Of a stretch of DNA of 64,000 nt, positions 55,337-63,878 are shown in pieces. Both the position numbers and the translations under genes were made by a program. The notes beneath the pieces were generated by a model. That model worked only from the letters and a program-made list of their open reading frames with translations. It searched no databases and had not been told where the DNA came from. Every line of letters begins with the position of its first letter. Position 1 is the first letter of the stretch. Origin of the DNA: Actinomadura montaniterrae (lineage in GTDB: Bacteria > Actinomycetota > Actinomycetes > Streptosporangiales > Streptosporangiaceae); the NCBI RefSeq assembly GCF_008923365.1, contig NZ_WBMR01000007.1, positions 40,316 to 104,315 on the forward strand, given 5' to 3'.

Positions 55337-57453
55337 CCTACCGCATCGCCGTGGACGTCGGGGGCACGTTCACCGACCTGGCGCTGCTCGGCCCGGACGG
55401 CGTGGAGCTGGACCACAAGACCGGCTCCACGCCGGACGAGCCGGCGGACGGGGTCGTCGCGGGCCTCGAAGGGCTGGCGGAGAAGGCGGAGCTGCCGCTC
55501 GCCGGGCTGCTCGCCCGCACCGGCGTCATCGTCCACGGCACCACCATCACCACCAACGCGCTGGTCACCGGCACCGGCGCGCGGACCGGGCTGCTGGCGA
55601 CCGAGGGCCTGCGCGACGTCCTGCTCGCGCGGCAGGGAGCGCGTGCCGAGCAGTTCGACTCGCGGTCGGCGCCGCCCGCGCCGCTCGTGCCCCGCCACCT
55701 CATCGAGACCGTCCGGGAGCGGGTGGACCGCACCGGCGAGGTGACGGTGCCGCTGGACGAGGAGGGCGTGCGGCGGGCGGCGCGGCGGTTCCGGGAGGCC
55801 GGCGTCGAGGCGGTCGCCGTCGCCTTCGCCTTCTCCTACCTCAACGACGCGCACGAGCGGCGGGCGGCCGGGATCCTCGCTGCGGAGCTGCCCGGGACGT
55901 TCCTGTCGGTGTCGTCGCGGGTGGCGCCCGAGGTCCGGCTGTACGAACGCACCTCGACGGCGGTGCTGAACGCCTACGTCGGCCCGGTGCTGCGCGACCA
56001 CCTGGACCGGCTGGCACGGCGCCTGGCGGACCTCGGCCACACCGGGCGGGTGCTGATCGTCCAGTCCAACGGCGGGGTCGTGGATCTGGACCGCGCTGCC
56101 GAGCGCGCCGTGGACACGCTCCTGTCGGGACCGGCGGGCGCGCCCGCCGCCGTGGCGCGCGTCGTCGCCGAGTTCGGCGTGCCCGAGGCCCTGACGATCG
56201 ACATGGGCGGCACGAGCTTCGAGGTCAGCCTGTCGTCGGACGGCGCCACCGGGATCACCACGCGGGCCGAACCGGCGGGCCACCCCGTCTCGGTACCGAT
56301 GCTCGACATCGCCACGATCGGCGCGGGCGGGGGCTCGGTGGGCTGGACGACCCCCGGCGGCCTGCTGCGCGTCGGCCCGGCGAGCGCCGGTGCCGACCCC
56401 GGCCCGGCCTGCTACGGGCGCGGCGGCCGGGACGCGACGGTCACCGACGCCGACCTGCTCCTCGGGCATCTCGCGGGCGGGTTCGGGGACGGCCTCGAAC
56501 CGTCGGCGGACCTGGCGCGCCGCGCGATCGGGGACCTGGGGCGGCGCCTCGGGCTCGGGACGGTCGAGACGGCGGCGGGCGTCCGCCGCGCGGTCGACGC
56601 GGAGATGGCCGACGGCCTGCGGCTGGTGATCGCCCGGCACGGGCTGGACCCGCGCCGGCTCGCGCTCGTCGCGGCCGGCGGCGCCGGGCCCGTACACGCC
56701 GTGCAGTTGGCCCGCGACCTGGGGATCCCGCTGGTCGTGGTGCCGGCGGGAGCGTCGGTGCTGTGCGCCCGCGGCATGCTCCGCGCCGACCTGGTCCGCT
56801 ACTACGTGCACACGCTGCTCGGGCGCGGGCGCGACCCGCGCGCCACCGGAGCCGGCCCGGACGAGGTCGCCGCCGCGTTCGCCGGGCTGGAGGACCGCGC
56901 GAAGGCGGATTCGGCGGCCGGCGGGCCGGCGCCGGCGGACCTCCGGTTCACCCGGCTGGCCGACGTCCGGTACGTCGGCCAGGTCCACGAGGTCACGGTG
57001 GCGTTCCCGCCTGGAACCCGCGACGGCGCCGCGGCGCTGGACGGGCTCATGGCCGCCTTCCACGAGAGCCACGAACGGCTGTACGGCTTCGCGCAACCGG
57101 AAGCGCCTGCGGAACTGGTGAACCTCCGGCTGGAAGCGCGCGCGCCCACCCCCTCGCCCCCGTCCACGGGCGTTCCGGTTGCCGCCCGCGCACGGCCGGG
57201 CGGGGACGGGACGCAGCGGGCCTGGTTCGACGGCGCCTTCCAGGAGGTGCCCGTCCGGAGCCTGGAGGCGGTCCCGGTGGACGAACGCCAGGACGGGCCC
57301 GCGCTGCTGGCGGGCTCGGGCACGACCATCGTGGTCCCGCCCGGGTTCGCGTACGAGGTCACCGCAGGCGGAACGACCCTGATGTTCGCGGCCGGCCGCG
57401 AACGGGCCGAGGTGCTGGCCGCGCTGCGCGGCGTGAAGGAGGCGGTCCGGTGA
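55333..57453 (+). CDS. hyuA: Hydantoinase/oxoprolinase subunit A (HyuA)
   Basis: A 706-residue ATP-dependent hydantoinase/5-oxoprolinase A subunit. The N-terminal actin-like ATPase fold opens with IAVDVGGTFTDLALL. It also has VHGTTITTNALVTGTGARTGLLATEG, LTIDMGGTSFEVSL, DIATIGAGGGSVGW and LVAAGGAGPVHAVQLARDLGIPLVVVPAGASVLCARGML. The enzyme pair opens cyclic amides such as hydantoins or 5-oxoproline with ATP. GTG start within the binding-protein stop, and GTGA overlap with HyuB. Total length is typical. Confidence 0.9.
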   Translation: MTYRIAVDVGGTFTDLALLGPDGVELDHKTGSTPDEPADGVVAGLEGLAEKAELPLAGLLARTGVIVHGTTITTNALVTGTGARTGLLATEGLRDVLLARQGARAEQFDSRSAPPAPLVPRHLIETVRERVDRTGEVTVPLDEEGVRRAARRFREAGVEAVAVAFAFSYLNDAHERRAAGILAAELPGTFLSVSSRVAPEVRLYERTSTAVLNAYVGPVLRDHLDRLARRLADLGHTGRVLIVQSNGGVVDLDRAAERAVDTLLSGPAGAPAAVARVVAEFGVPEALTIDMGGTSFEVSLSSDGATGITTRAEPAGHPVSVPMLDIATIGAGGGSVGWTTPGGLLRVGPASAGADPGPACYGRGGRDATVTDADLLLGHLAGGFGDGLEPSADLARRAIGDLGRRLGLGTVETAAGVRRAVDAEMADGLRLVIARHGLDPRRLALVAAGGAGPVHAVQLARDLGIPLVVVPAGASVLCARGMLRADLVRYYVHTLLGRGRDPRATGAGPDEVAAAFAGLEDRAKADSAAGGPAPADLRFTRLADVRYVGQVHEVTVAFPPGTRDGAAALDGLMAAFHESHERLYGFAQPEAPAELVNLRLEARAPTPSPPSTGVPVAARARPGGDGTQRAWFDGAFQEVPVRSLEAVPVDERQDGPALLAGSGTTIVVPPGFAYEVTAGGTTLMFAAGRERAEVLAALRGVKEAVR

Positions 57454-59123
57454 CGGCGGCGATCCTGGCCTCGGTGGTCGACAACCGGCTGCACGCCATC
57501 GCCGCGCGGATGGCCGACGCGATGCTGCGGTCCTGCCGGTCCGCGGCGTTCCAGAGCCGCGACTTCGTGACCGGGATCTTCGACGCCGGCGGCGCGTGGA
57601 TCGCCACCAAGGACTTCATCCCGGTCCTCGCCGGGTCGCTGCCCAGCGCCTACGAGGGCGTCCTCGCCAAGTTCGCCGGCGACGTCGGCGAAGGCGACGT
57701 CTTCGTGCTCAACGACCCGTACCACGGCAACAACCATCCGCCTGACGTGACCGTCCTCAAACCGGTCTTCCACCGCGGCGTGCTCCGCTTCTGGACCGCG
57801 ACCAAGGGCCACCACGCCGACGTCGGCGGCAGCGGCGGGGAACTCGGCTACAACCCCGGCGCCCGCGACTGCTACGAGGACGCGCTCCGGATCCCGCCCG
57901 TCCGGCTGTACCGGCGCGGCGTCCGGCAGGACGACGTCTGGGACCTGATCCTGCTGAACCTCCGGCTCCGCGACGCGGTCGAGGGCGACCTGCACTGCCA
58001 GATCGGGGCGGCCGCGCTCGGCGAGCGCGAGCTGGTCGCGATGCTCGACGCGTTCGGCGTCGAACCGGTGCTGGAGGCCGTGCGGTTCCAGCTCGCGGCC
58101 GCGGCCCGGCACATGCGGTCGGAGATCGTCCGCTGGCCGGACGGGGTGTACGAGGCCGTCCGGCACCTCGACGACGGCGGCGAGCACCACCGCGAGCCGA
58201 TCGCGGTGCGGCTGCGGCTCACCGTGGCGGGCGAGCGCGCCGTCTTCGACTTCACCGGGTCCGACCCGCAGGTGACCGGGTACGCGAACTCGACCCGCGC
58301 CAACACCGTCGCCTCGGCGCTCGTCGCGCTGTTCGCGGTGACCGACCCCGCGCAGCGCCGCACCAGCGGCGCCCTCTCGGCGATCGACGTGCTGACCCGC
58401 CCCGGTACGATCGCGCACGCGGTCGAGCCCGCCGCGACCACGCTGTGCACGATCACCGCCTGCGAGGCGATCGTGGAAGCGGTGTGGCTGGCCCTCGCCC
58501 AGGCCGACCCGGCGCTCACCCACGCGGGCTGGTGCCGGGGGTACGCGTTCGCCGCCGTCGGGATCGACGAGCGGACCGGCCGGCCGTTCGGCGCCACCGG
58601 CGCGCTCAAGGGCGGCTCCGGGGCCGTGCTCGGGTTCGACGGATGGGACGCGATCGGGCCGCCGGTCGCCATGGGCGGCGGCCGCGAGGTGGACGTCGAG
58701 CTGCACGAGCTCGCCGCGCCCGCGACCATCCTGCACCAGGGCTTCGCGACCGACTCGGCGGGCGCGGGACGGTGGCGCGGCGGGCTCGGCGGGTTCTCGC
58801 GGTGGCGCATCGACCAGGACGGCGTCCGCGTCGTCTGCATCGGCTCGGGCGCGCTGGAGCAGACGGTGCCGTACGGCCTCGCGGGCGGCCTGCCCGCTCC
58901 GGCGAACCGCGGCGTCGTGCGGCACCGCGACGGGCGGGTCACGGTGCCGCGCACCAACAGCACGCTCGTGCTGGAGCGCGGCGACGTCATCGAGATCCAC
59001 ACCTCCGGTGGCGGCGGCTACGGCGATCCCCGGGAGCGGTCGCGCGAAGCCGTCCTCGCGGACGTCCGCGACGGCCTGGTGTCGGAGGCCGCCGCGCGGG
59101 ACGTGTACGGACTCTCCCCCTGA
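57450..59123 (+). CDS. hyuB: Hydantoinase/oxoprolinase subunit B (HyuB)
   Basis: A 557-residue B subunit with CRSAAFQSRDFVTGIFDAGG, VFVLNDPYHGNNHPPDVTVLKPVFHRG, ATKGHHADVGGSGG, SDPQVTGYANSTRANTVAS and the Gly-rich end EIHTSGGGGYGDPRERS, all characteristic. It forms the catalytic complex with HyuA. Being encoded directly after an importer for oligopeptide-like ligands, the complex may open an imported cyclic amide or imide. Confidence 0.9.
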   Translation: MTAAILASVVDNRLHAIAARMADAMLRSCRSAAFQSRDFVTGIFDAGGAWIATKDFIPVLAGSLPSAYEGVLAKFAGDVGEGDVFVLNDPYHGNNHPPDVTVLKPVFHRGVLRFWTATKGHHADVGGSGGELGYNPGARDCYEDALRIPPVRLYRRGVRQDDVWDLILLNLRLRDAVEGDLHCQIGAAALGERELVAMLDAFGVEPVLEAVRFQLAAAARHMRSEIVRWPDGVYEAVRHLDDGGEHHREPIAVRLRLTVAGERAVFDFTGSDPQVTGYANSTRANTVASALVALFAVTDPAQRRTSGALSAIDVLTRPGTIAHAVEPAATTLCTITACEAIVEAVWLALAQADPALTHAGWCRGYAFAAVGIDERTGRPFGATGALKGGSGAVLGFDGWDAIGPPVAMGGGREVDVELHELAAPATILHQGFATDSAGAGRWRGGLGGFSRWRIDQDGVRVVCIGSGALEQTVPYGLAGGLPAPANRGVVRHRDGRVTVPRTNSTLVLERGDVIEIHTSGGGGYGDPRERSREAVLADVRDGLVSEAAARDVYGLSP

Positions 59124-59173
59124 CGTGCCTCTCCTCCCTGACGTGCCGCGCGGCGGCGGATCGGAGCATCGCC

Positions 59174-60382
59174 ATGACCCTGCACCTCCTCGTCCTCGAC
59201 ATCCCGTCCAACGGGCACGTGCTGCCGAAGCTCGACCTCGTCGACCGGCTGGTCCGGCGCGGGCACCGGATCACCTACGTGGTGGCCGGGGGCCCCGCCG
59301 ACCGGGTGCGGCGCTTCGGAGCCGAGGTCGTCACCTATCCCTCCCTGAACCCGCTGGCGAGCCTGGCCGAGGACGACCCGGCCGCGGCCACCCGCGCGTT
59401 CTTCCGCGAGAACCTGGAGATCCTGCGCGCCGCGCGCGAGCACTTCGGCGGCGAGCGCCCCGACGCCGTCGCCTACGACGAGGCGGCCTTCCAGGCGGGA
59501 CGCCTCCTGTCCGCCCTGTGGGGGCTGCCGCCCGTCCTGCTGACGCCGAGCGTCGTGTCGAACGAGCACTACTCCTACTTCGACCACATGGAGCGCCTCG
59601 CGCCCGGTCACCGGCTGGCGGACCCGGTCGAGGAGATCGCCGAGGCGCTCGCCGGGTTCGGGCTCGGCGACCGGCTGGAGGACTTCCTGTGGAGCACGCG
59701 GCGGGTCCGGGAGCTGACGATCTCGTTCGTCCCGCCCCGCATGCAGCCCGAGCACGAGACCTTCGATCCCGAGCAGGTCGTTTTCGTCGGGCCGAGCGTC
59801 GAGAAGCGCGACTTCCTCGGCGCCTGGACCCCGCCGGCGGGCGCCACCCGCGTGGCGCTGGTGTCCCTGGGCAGCGTCCGCAACGGCGACGCCGGATTCT
59901 TCGAGACGGTGGCCCGCGCGTTCGCCGGAACGACGTGGCATGTCGTCGTGAGCGTGGGAGACGGCCTCGATGACGCCGACGTCGAGCGGCTCGCCGGTCT
60001 CGCGCCGAACGTGGAGGTCCACCGCTGGGTGTCCAACGTCAGCGTCCTCGAGCACGCGGACGTGTTCGTGACCCACGGCGGCAGCGGCTCGCTGGTCGAG
60101 GCCTGGTACACCGCGACACCGGTCGTCATCGTCCCCCCGGCCCCCGACTTCCTCCCCTACGCCGACCGGACCGTGGAGCTGGGCGCGGGCCGCGTCATCG
60201 ACCCGTCCGAGCTGGACGCGGACCGGCTCGTCGCCGAGGCGACCGCGGTCGCGTCGGACGCCGCGGTGGTCCGGCGGATGCTGGAGCTCCAGGCGCACGC
60301 CCGGGCCGCCGGGGGCGCGCGGCGCGCGGCGGACGTCATCGAGGCCCGTCTCGGCGTCCCGGCGCGGGAGGCGGCGTCGTGA
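59174..60382 (+). CDS. MGT-family GT1 glycosyltransferase
   Basis: A 402-residue glycosyltransferase of the macrolide-glycosyltransferase group (GT-B fold). The N-terminal acceptor domain (HLLVLDIPSNGHVLPKLDLVDRLVRRGHRITYVVAG) precedes the nucleotide-sugar domain with VALVSLGSVRN, NVEVHRWVSNVSVLEHADVFVTHGGSGSLVEAWYTATPVVIVPPAPDFLPYADR, the conserved HGG signature. Such enzymes glycosylate small hydrophobic acceptors, often for self-protection. It follows HyuB by 50 bases and is coupled (GTGA) to the SDR gene. In a locus with a rhamnosidase it may act in the reverse direction, capping an intermediate or drug. Confidence 0.85.
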   Translation: MTLHLLVLDIPSNGHVLPKLDLVDRLVRRGHRITYVVAGGPADRVRRFGAEVVTYPSLNPLASLAEDDPAAATRAFFRENLEILRAAREHFGGERPDAVAYDEAAFQAGRLLSALWGLPPVLLTPSVVSNEHYSYFDHMERLAPGHRLADPVEEIAEALAGFGLGDRLEDFLWSTRRVRELTISFVPPRMQPEHETFDPEQVVFVGPSVEKRDFLGAWTPPAGATRVALVSLGSVRNGDAGFFETVARAFAGTTWHVVVSVGDGLDDADVERLAGLAPNVEVHRWVSNVSVLEHADVFVTHGGSGSLVEAWYTATPVVIVPPAPDFLPYADRTVELGAGRVIDPSELDADRLVAEATAVASDAAVVRRMLELQAHARAAGGARRAADVIEARLGVPAREAAS

Positions 60383-61263
60383 CCGCGCGGCCGCCCGCCG
60401 GAGCGGTGATCGTCACCGGCGCCGGGTCGGGGGTCGGGGCGAGCACGGCCGTCGCGCTCGCCGAGCGCGGCCACCGGGTCGTGGCGGCCGTCCACTCCCT
60501 CGACCGCGCCGCGGGCCTCACCGCGCTGACCGCCCGGTCCGGCGCCGAGATCCACGTCGCGGAACTCGACGTCACCGACGAGGCCGCGATCGCGCCGTTC
60601 GTGGACGGCGTCGCGGCCCGCCACGGCGGCCTCCACGCCGTCGTCAGCAACGCGGGCGTCACCGGCGTCGACACGTTCGAGAACGAGGACCTCGCGAGCT
60701 ACCGCCGGATGTTCGAGGTGAACGTGTTCGGCCCGGTCAAGCTGCTCAAGAGCGGGCTCCCGCACCTGCGCGCGGCCGGCGGCCGGTTCATCGCGGTCGG
60801 CAGCGTCGCGGGCGTGCTCGGGCTGCCGTTCCAGGAGGCCTACGCCGGGTCGAAGTTCGCGCTCGAAGGGATCCTCGAAGGCTTCGCGCCCGTGGCGCGG
60901 CGCGTCGGGGTCGCGGTGTCGGTCGTGGAGCCGGGGCCGATCGACACGGACGCCGTCCGGAAGACGGACTGGGCCCGCGTCTTCGCCGGGGCCGGTCCGT
61001 ACGAACGGATCCTGCGGCAGTACGTCGACAACGCGGCAGCGGGGCAGGGCGCGCTGCCGGGGCTGCCCGCCGTACAGACGGCGGCCGAGGTCGCGTCCGC
61101 GATCGCCGATCTGCTGGCGTCCGCTGATCCGCCGTTCCGCTGCCAGACCTCCGCCGGCGCCCGCCTCCTCGTCGCGCGGAAACTCGCGGACGTGGACGGC
61201 GCGGCCGGCGCGGCGGTCATCGGCCGGTGGCTGGACGCCGCCCCTCCCGGACCGGACGAATAG
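60379..61263 (+). CDS. SDR-family oxidoreductase
   Basis: A 294-residue SDR with TGAGSGVGAS near the N-terminus, LHAVVSNAGVTG, AVGSVAGVLGLPFQEAYAGSKFALEG (catalytic Ser, Tyr and Lys) and VEPGPIDTD. The YAGSK and VEPGPxxT pattern suits retinol- or oxidoreductase-like SDRs acting on hydrophobic alcohols. GTG start overlaps the glycosyltransferase stop. Last gene of the long plus-strand run; 50 bases precede the next gene. Confidence 0.83.
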   Translation: MTARPPAGAVIVTGAGSGVGASTAVALAERGHRVVAAVHSLDRAAGLTALTARSGAEIHVAELDVTDEAAIAPFVDGVAARHGGLHAVVSNAGVTGVDTFENEDLASYRRMFEVNVFGPVKLLKSGLPHLRAAGGRFIAVGSVAGVLGLPFQEAYAGSKFALEGILEGFAPVARRVGVAVSVVEPGPIDTDAVRKTDWARVFAGAGPYERILRQYVDNAAAGQGALPGLPAVQTAAEVASAIADLLASADPPFRCQTSAGARLLVARKLADVDGAAGAAVIGRWLDAAPPGPDE

Positions 61264-61313
61264 GGGGGTGATCAGGGGAGCCCGGGGACCGTTCCCGAAT
61301 ATACCTTTGCCGC

Positions 61314-61718
61314 ATGGCTGAGAAACTCGATGAGAAGACCCGGGCATTCGTCGACAACAAGAATTTCCCCGTGGTCGCCACCGTGAACGAGGACGGGAGC
61401 CCGCATTCCTCCATCGTGCTCATCAAGCGCGACGAGGACGACTCCCTGCTGTTCGTGACGCACGCCGGCCGCCGCACCGAGCGCAACATCTCCCGCGACC
61501 CGCGGGTCAACCTCTCGGTGTTCGACATCGAGAACCCGGTCACCTCGATCGAGATCCGCGGCACCGCGAAGGTCCTGGAGGGCGGCGGCAAGGAGCTGGC
61601 CGACGAGCTCACGCTGAAGTACCTCGACGAGGTCCACGACGTGGACGACGTCTCGCGGGTGGTCGTCCGCATCGTCCCGCACAAGGTCATCGCGTTCCCG
61701 CCGGAGCCCGCGACGTGA
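61314..61718 (+). CDS. PPOX-class F420-dependent enzyme (pyridoxamine oxidase-like fold)
   Basis: A 134-residue split beta-barrel protein: FVDNKNFPVVATVNEDGSPHSSIVLIKRDED, SLLFVTHAGRRTERNISRDPRVNLSVFD and EIRGTAKVLEGG. Small actinobacterial proteins of this class bind F420 or FMN. Function unknown in detail. Followed within 20 bases by a convergent FMN reductase gene. Confidence 0.83.
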   Translation: MAEKLDEKTRAFVDNKNFPVVATVNEDGSPHSSIVLIKRDEDDSLLFVTHAGRRTERNISRDPRVNLSVFDIENPVTSIEIRGTAKVLEGGGKELADELTLKYLDEVHDVDDVSRVVVRIVPHKVIAFPPEPAT

Positions 61719-61737
61719 CGTCCGGGCCGCGCGGGGG

Positions 61738-62295
61738 TCACTGCCGGACGGTGGCCAGCGCCTTCGACCAGGACTCCAGCTGGTTCAGCACGCGCTCCAG
61801 CTCGGCCTCGCGGAACTCCTGCGGGGCGAACTCGGGGTAGTTCGGGAAGTCGCCCGGGATGAGCAGGGTGACCTGCGCGGCCACCGACGCCACGCTCAGC
61901 TCCGTCGCGACGAGCCGCAGCTGCTCCACGGCCCGGGCGGCGCCGACGGCGCCGTAACCGACGAAGCCGACCGCCTTGTTCGCCCACTCGGCGTGCACGA
62001 AGTCGAACGCGTTCTTCAGCGCGGCGGGCGGCGCGTGGTTGTACTCCGGCGTGATGACGAGGAACCCGTCGTACCCGGCGACGATCCCGGCCCAGCGCTT
62101 GGTGTGCTCGCCGGCGTACTGGCCGACGGCCGCGGGGATCTGCTCGTCGTAGAGCGGCAGGCCCTGCTCGGCGAGGTCGACGATCTCGTACTCGGCCTCG
62201 GTGCGCTTGGCCGCGACCTTGTGCACCCACTCGGCCACCGGGCGCCCGATCCTGCCCGGCCGCGTGCTGCCCACGATAATGGCGATCTTCGTCAT
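61738..62295 (-). CDS. NAD(P)H-dependent FMN reductase
   Basis: A 185-residue flavodoxin-fold reductase with KIAIIVGSTRPGRIGRPVAEWV, the flavin-phosphate loop, and GFLVITPEYNHAPPAALKNAFDFVHAEWANKAVGFVGYGA, typical of the SsuE/chromate-reductase-like family. Such proteins generate FMNH2 and could support the luciferase-like monooxygenases of this region. The ATG at 62295 follows GGGAGTGGAAG on the minus strand. Divergent from the MFS exporter, with 155 bases between them. Confidence 0.86.
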   Translation of the reverse strand: MTKIAIIVGSTRPGRIGRPVAEWVHKVAAKRTEAEYEIVDLAEQGLPLYDEQIPAAVGQYAGEHTKRWAGIVAGYDGFLVITPEYNHAPPAALKNAFDFVHAEWANKAVGFVGYGAVGAARAVEQLRLVATELSVASVAAQVTLLIPGDFPNYPEFAPQEFREAELERVLNQLESWSKALATVRQ

Positions 62296-62351
62296 TTCTT
62301 CCACTCCCTGTGCCTCGGGTCGAGTCCATCCTTCACCACTCTCCGAGAAGG

Positions 62352-62400
62352 GCGGAAGAAGGCACTTTTCCTTCCCGTGGTTACATCGATGTTCCTTCTT
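62352..62400. promoter_or_regulatory. Facing GAAGAAGG-type repeats in the divergent FMN reductase/MFS gap
   Basis: GGAAGAAGGCACTTTT (from 62353) and, on the other strand, AAGAAGGAACAT (about 62387-62398) face each other in the 155-bp gap (62296-62450). The same core occurs next to the first HxlR gene and near 47167, so a common regulator is possible. Confidence 0.4.
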
Positions 62401-62450
62401 TTCGAATGGGGCGCCGGGTGGCACGATCACGGCAAAAGAATGGAGGCGGG

Positions 62451-63878
62451 ATGGACGTCGCGGAGACCGCGGTACGGGCCGGGCGCTCCCCGTGGCCCGC
62501 CCTGGCTGTGCTCGCCACCGGGCAGCTGATGCTGATCGTCGACGGGACGGGGGTGGCGGTGGCGCTGCCGCGGATCCGCGCCGACCTCGGCCTCGCCGGC
62601 GCGCAGCTGTCCTGGGTCGTCAACGGGTACCTGGTCGCCTTCGGCGGGCTCCTGCTGCTGTGCGGCCGGCTCGGCGACCTGCTCGGGCGGCGGCGGGTCT
62701 TCCTCGGCGGCATCGCGGTGTTCACGGCGGCCTCGGCGGCGTGCGGCGCGGCCGGCGGCGCGACGGCGCTGGTGGTCGCGCGGTTCGTGCAGGGCGTGGG
62801 ATGCGCGATGGCGGGCTCGGTGATCACCGGCATGGCGGTGGTGCTGTTCCCCGAGGGCCGGGAGCGGGTCCGGGCCATCACGGTGATCGCGTTCGTCGCG
62901 GCGGGCGGCGGGTCGGTCGGCGCGCTCGGCGGCGGGCTGCTCACCGAGCTGCTCGGGTGGCCGTGGATGTTCCTGGTCAACGTGCCCATCGGCGCGCTGC
63001 TGCTGCTCTTCGGCCGCCGCACGCTGCGCCCGGACCGCGGCATCGGCTGGGCGGCGGGCGCCGACCTGCTCGGCGCGGCGCTGGTCACCGCCGGGCTGAT
63101 GCTCCTGGTCTTCGCGATCGGCTCCCTCGGGCCCGGCGGCTCCGGAGCGGAGGTCACCGCGCTGCCGGCCGCGGCGGGGCTCGCCCTGCTCGCGGGCTTC
63201 GTGCTCCGCCAGCGGCGGGCCGCGGCCCCGCTGCTGGACCTGGCGGTCTTCCGCTCCCGGGCCTGGACGGGAGGGAACGCGCTGCAGGCGCTGTTCGTCG
63301 GCGCGATGTTCGGCTTCCAGTACCTGGTCACGCTGTACCTGCAGGAGGTGCTCGGCCTCGACCCGCTGGAGACCGGGCTCGCCTACCTGCTGGCGTCGGC
63401 CGTGATCGGGGCGACCTCGCTGGCGCTCGCGGAGCCGCTGATCGTCCGCTTCGGGGTCGGCCGCGTCCTGCCGGCGGGGCTCGCCGCCGGGATCCTGGCG
63501 TTCGGCTGGCTGGCCCGGGCACCGGCGTCGGGCACCTACGCGGTGGACGTGCTGCCCGCGATGCTGGCGCTCGGCGTCTCGGCGGGCCTGGTCCTGCCGG
63601 CGGCCACCGCGCTCGCCATGGCGGGCGCGTCCGCCACCGACTCCGGGGTCCGCTCCGGGGTGATCGGCACCGCGCAGCAGGTCGGCGGGGCGCTGGGGCT
63701 CGCTGGCATGGCGGCGCTGGCCGCGGCCGGGACCCGGCACGCCGGAGCGGCGGGCGGGCCGGCCGCGCTGACGCACGGGTACCGGATCGGCTTCGCCGCG
63801 GGCGCGGTGCTGCTCGCGCTCGCGCTGGTGATCGCCCTGCTGCTGTCGCGGGGCGGCCCGGCGGCGGCTCAGCGGTAG
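62451..63878 (+). CDS. MFS multidrug exporter, DHA2/EmrB-QacA type (14 TM)
   Basis: A 475-residue major-facilitator protein with about 14 membrane segments. It has the early motif GQLMLIVDGTGVAVALPRI, the loop-2/3 motif CGRLGDLLGRRRVFLGG, motif C in GAAGGATALVVARFVQGVGCAMAGSVI, and ATALAMAGASATDSGVRSGVIGTAQQVGGALGLAGM near the end, all typical of drug-efflux pumps. The ATG at 62451 follows GGAGG. Divergent from the FMN reductase. Substrate unknown. It ends overlapping a convergent gene by ten bases. Confidence 0.88.
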   Translation: MDVAETAVRAGRSPWPALAVLATGQLMLIVDGTGVAVALPRIRADLGLAGAQLSWVVNGYLVAFGGLLLLCGRLGDLLGRRRVFLGGIAVFTAASAACGAAGGATALVVARFVQGVGCAMAGSVITGMAVVLFPEGRERVRAITVIAFVAAGGGSVGALGGGLLTELLGWPWMFLVNVPIGALLLLFGRRTLRPDRGIGWAAGADLLGAALVTAGLMLLVFAIGSLGPGGSGAEVTALPAAAGLALLAGFVLRQRRAAAPLLDLAVFRSRAWTGGNALQALFVGAMFGFQYLVTLYLQEVLGLDPLETGLAYLLASAVIGATSLALAEPLIVRFGVGRVLPAGLAAGILAFGWLARAPASGTYAVDVLPAMLALGVSAGLVLPAATALAMAGASATDSGVRSGVIGTAQQVGGALGLAGMAALAAAGTRHAGAAGGPAALTHGYRIGFAAGAVLLALALVIALLLSRGGPAAAQR

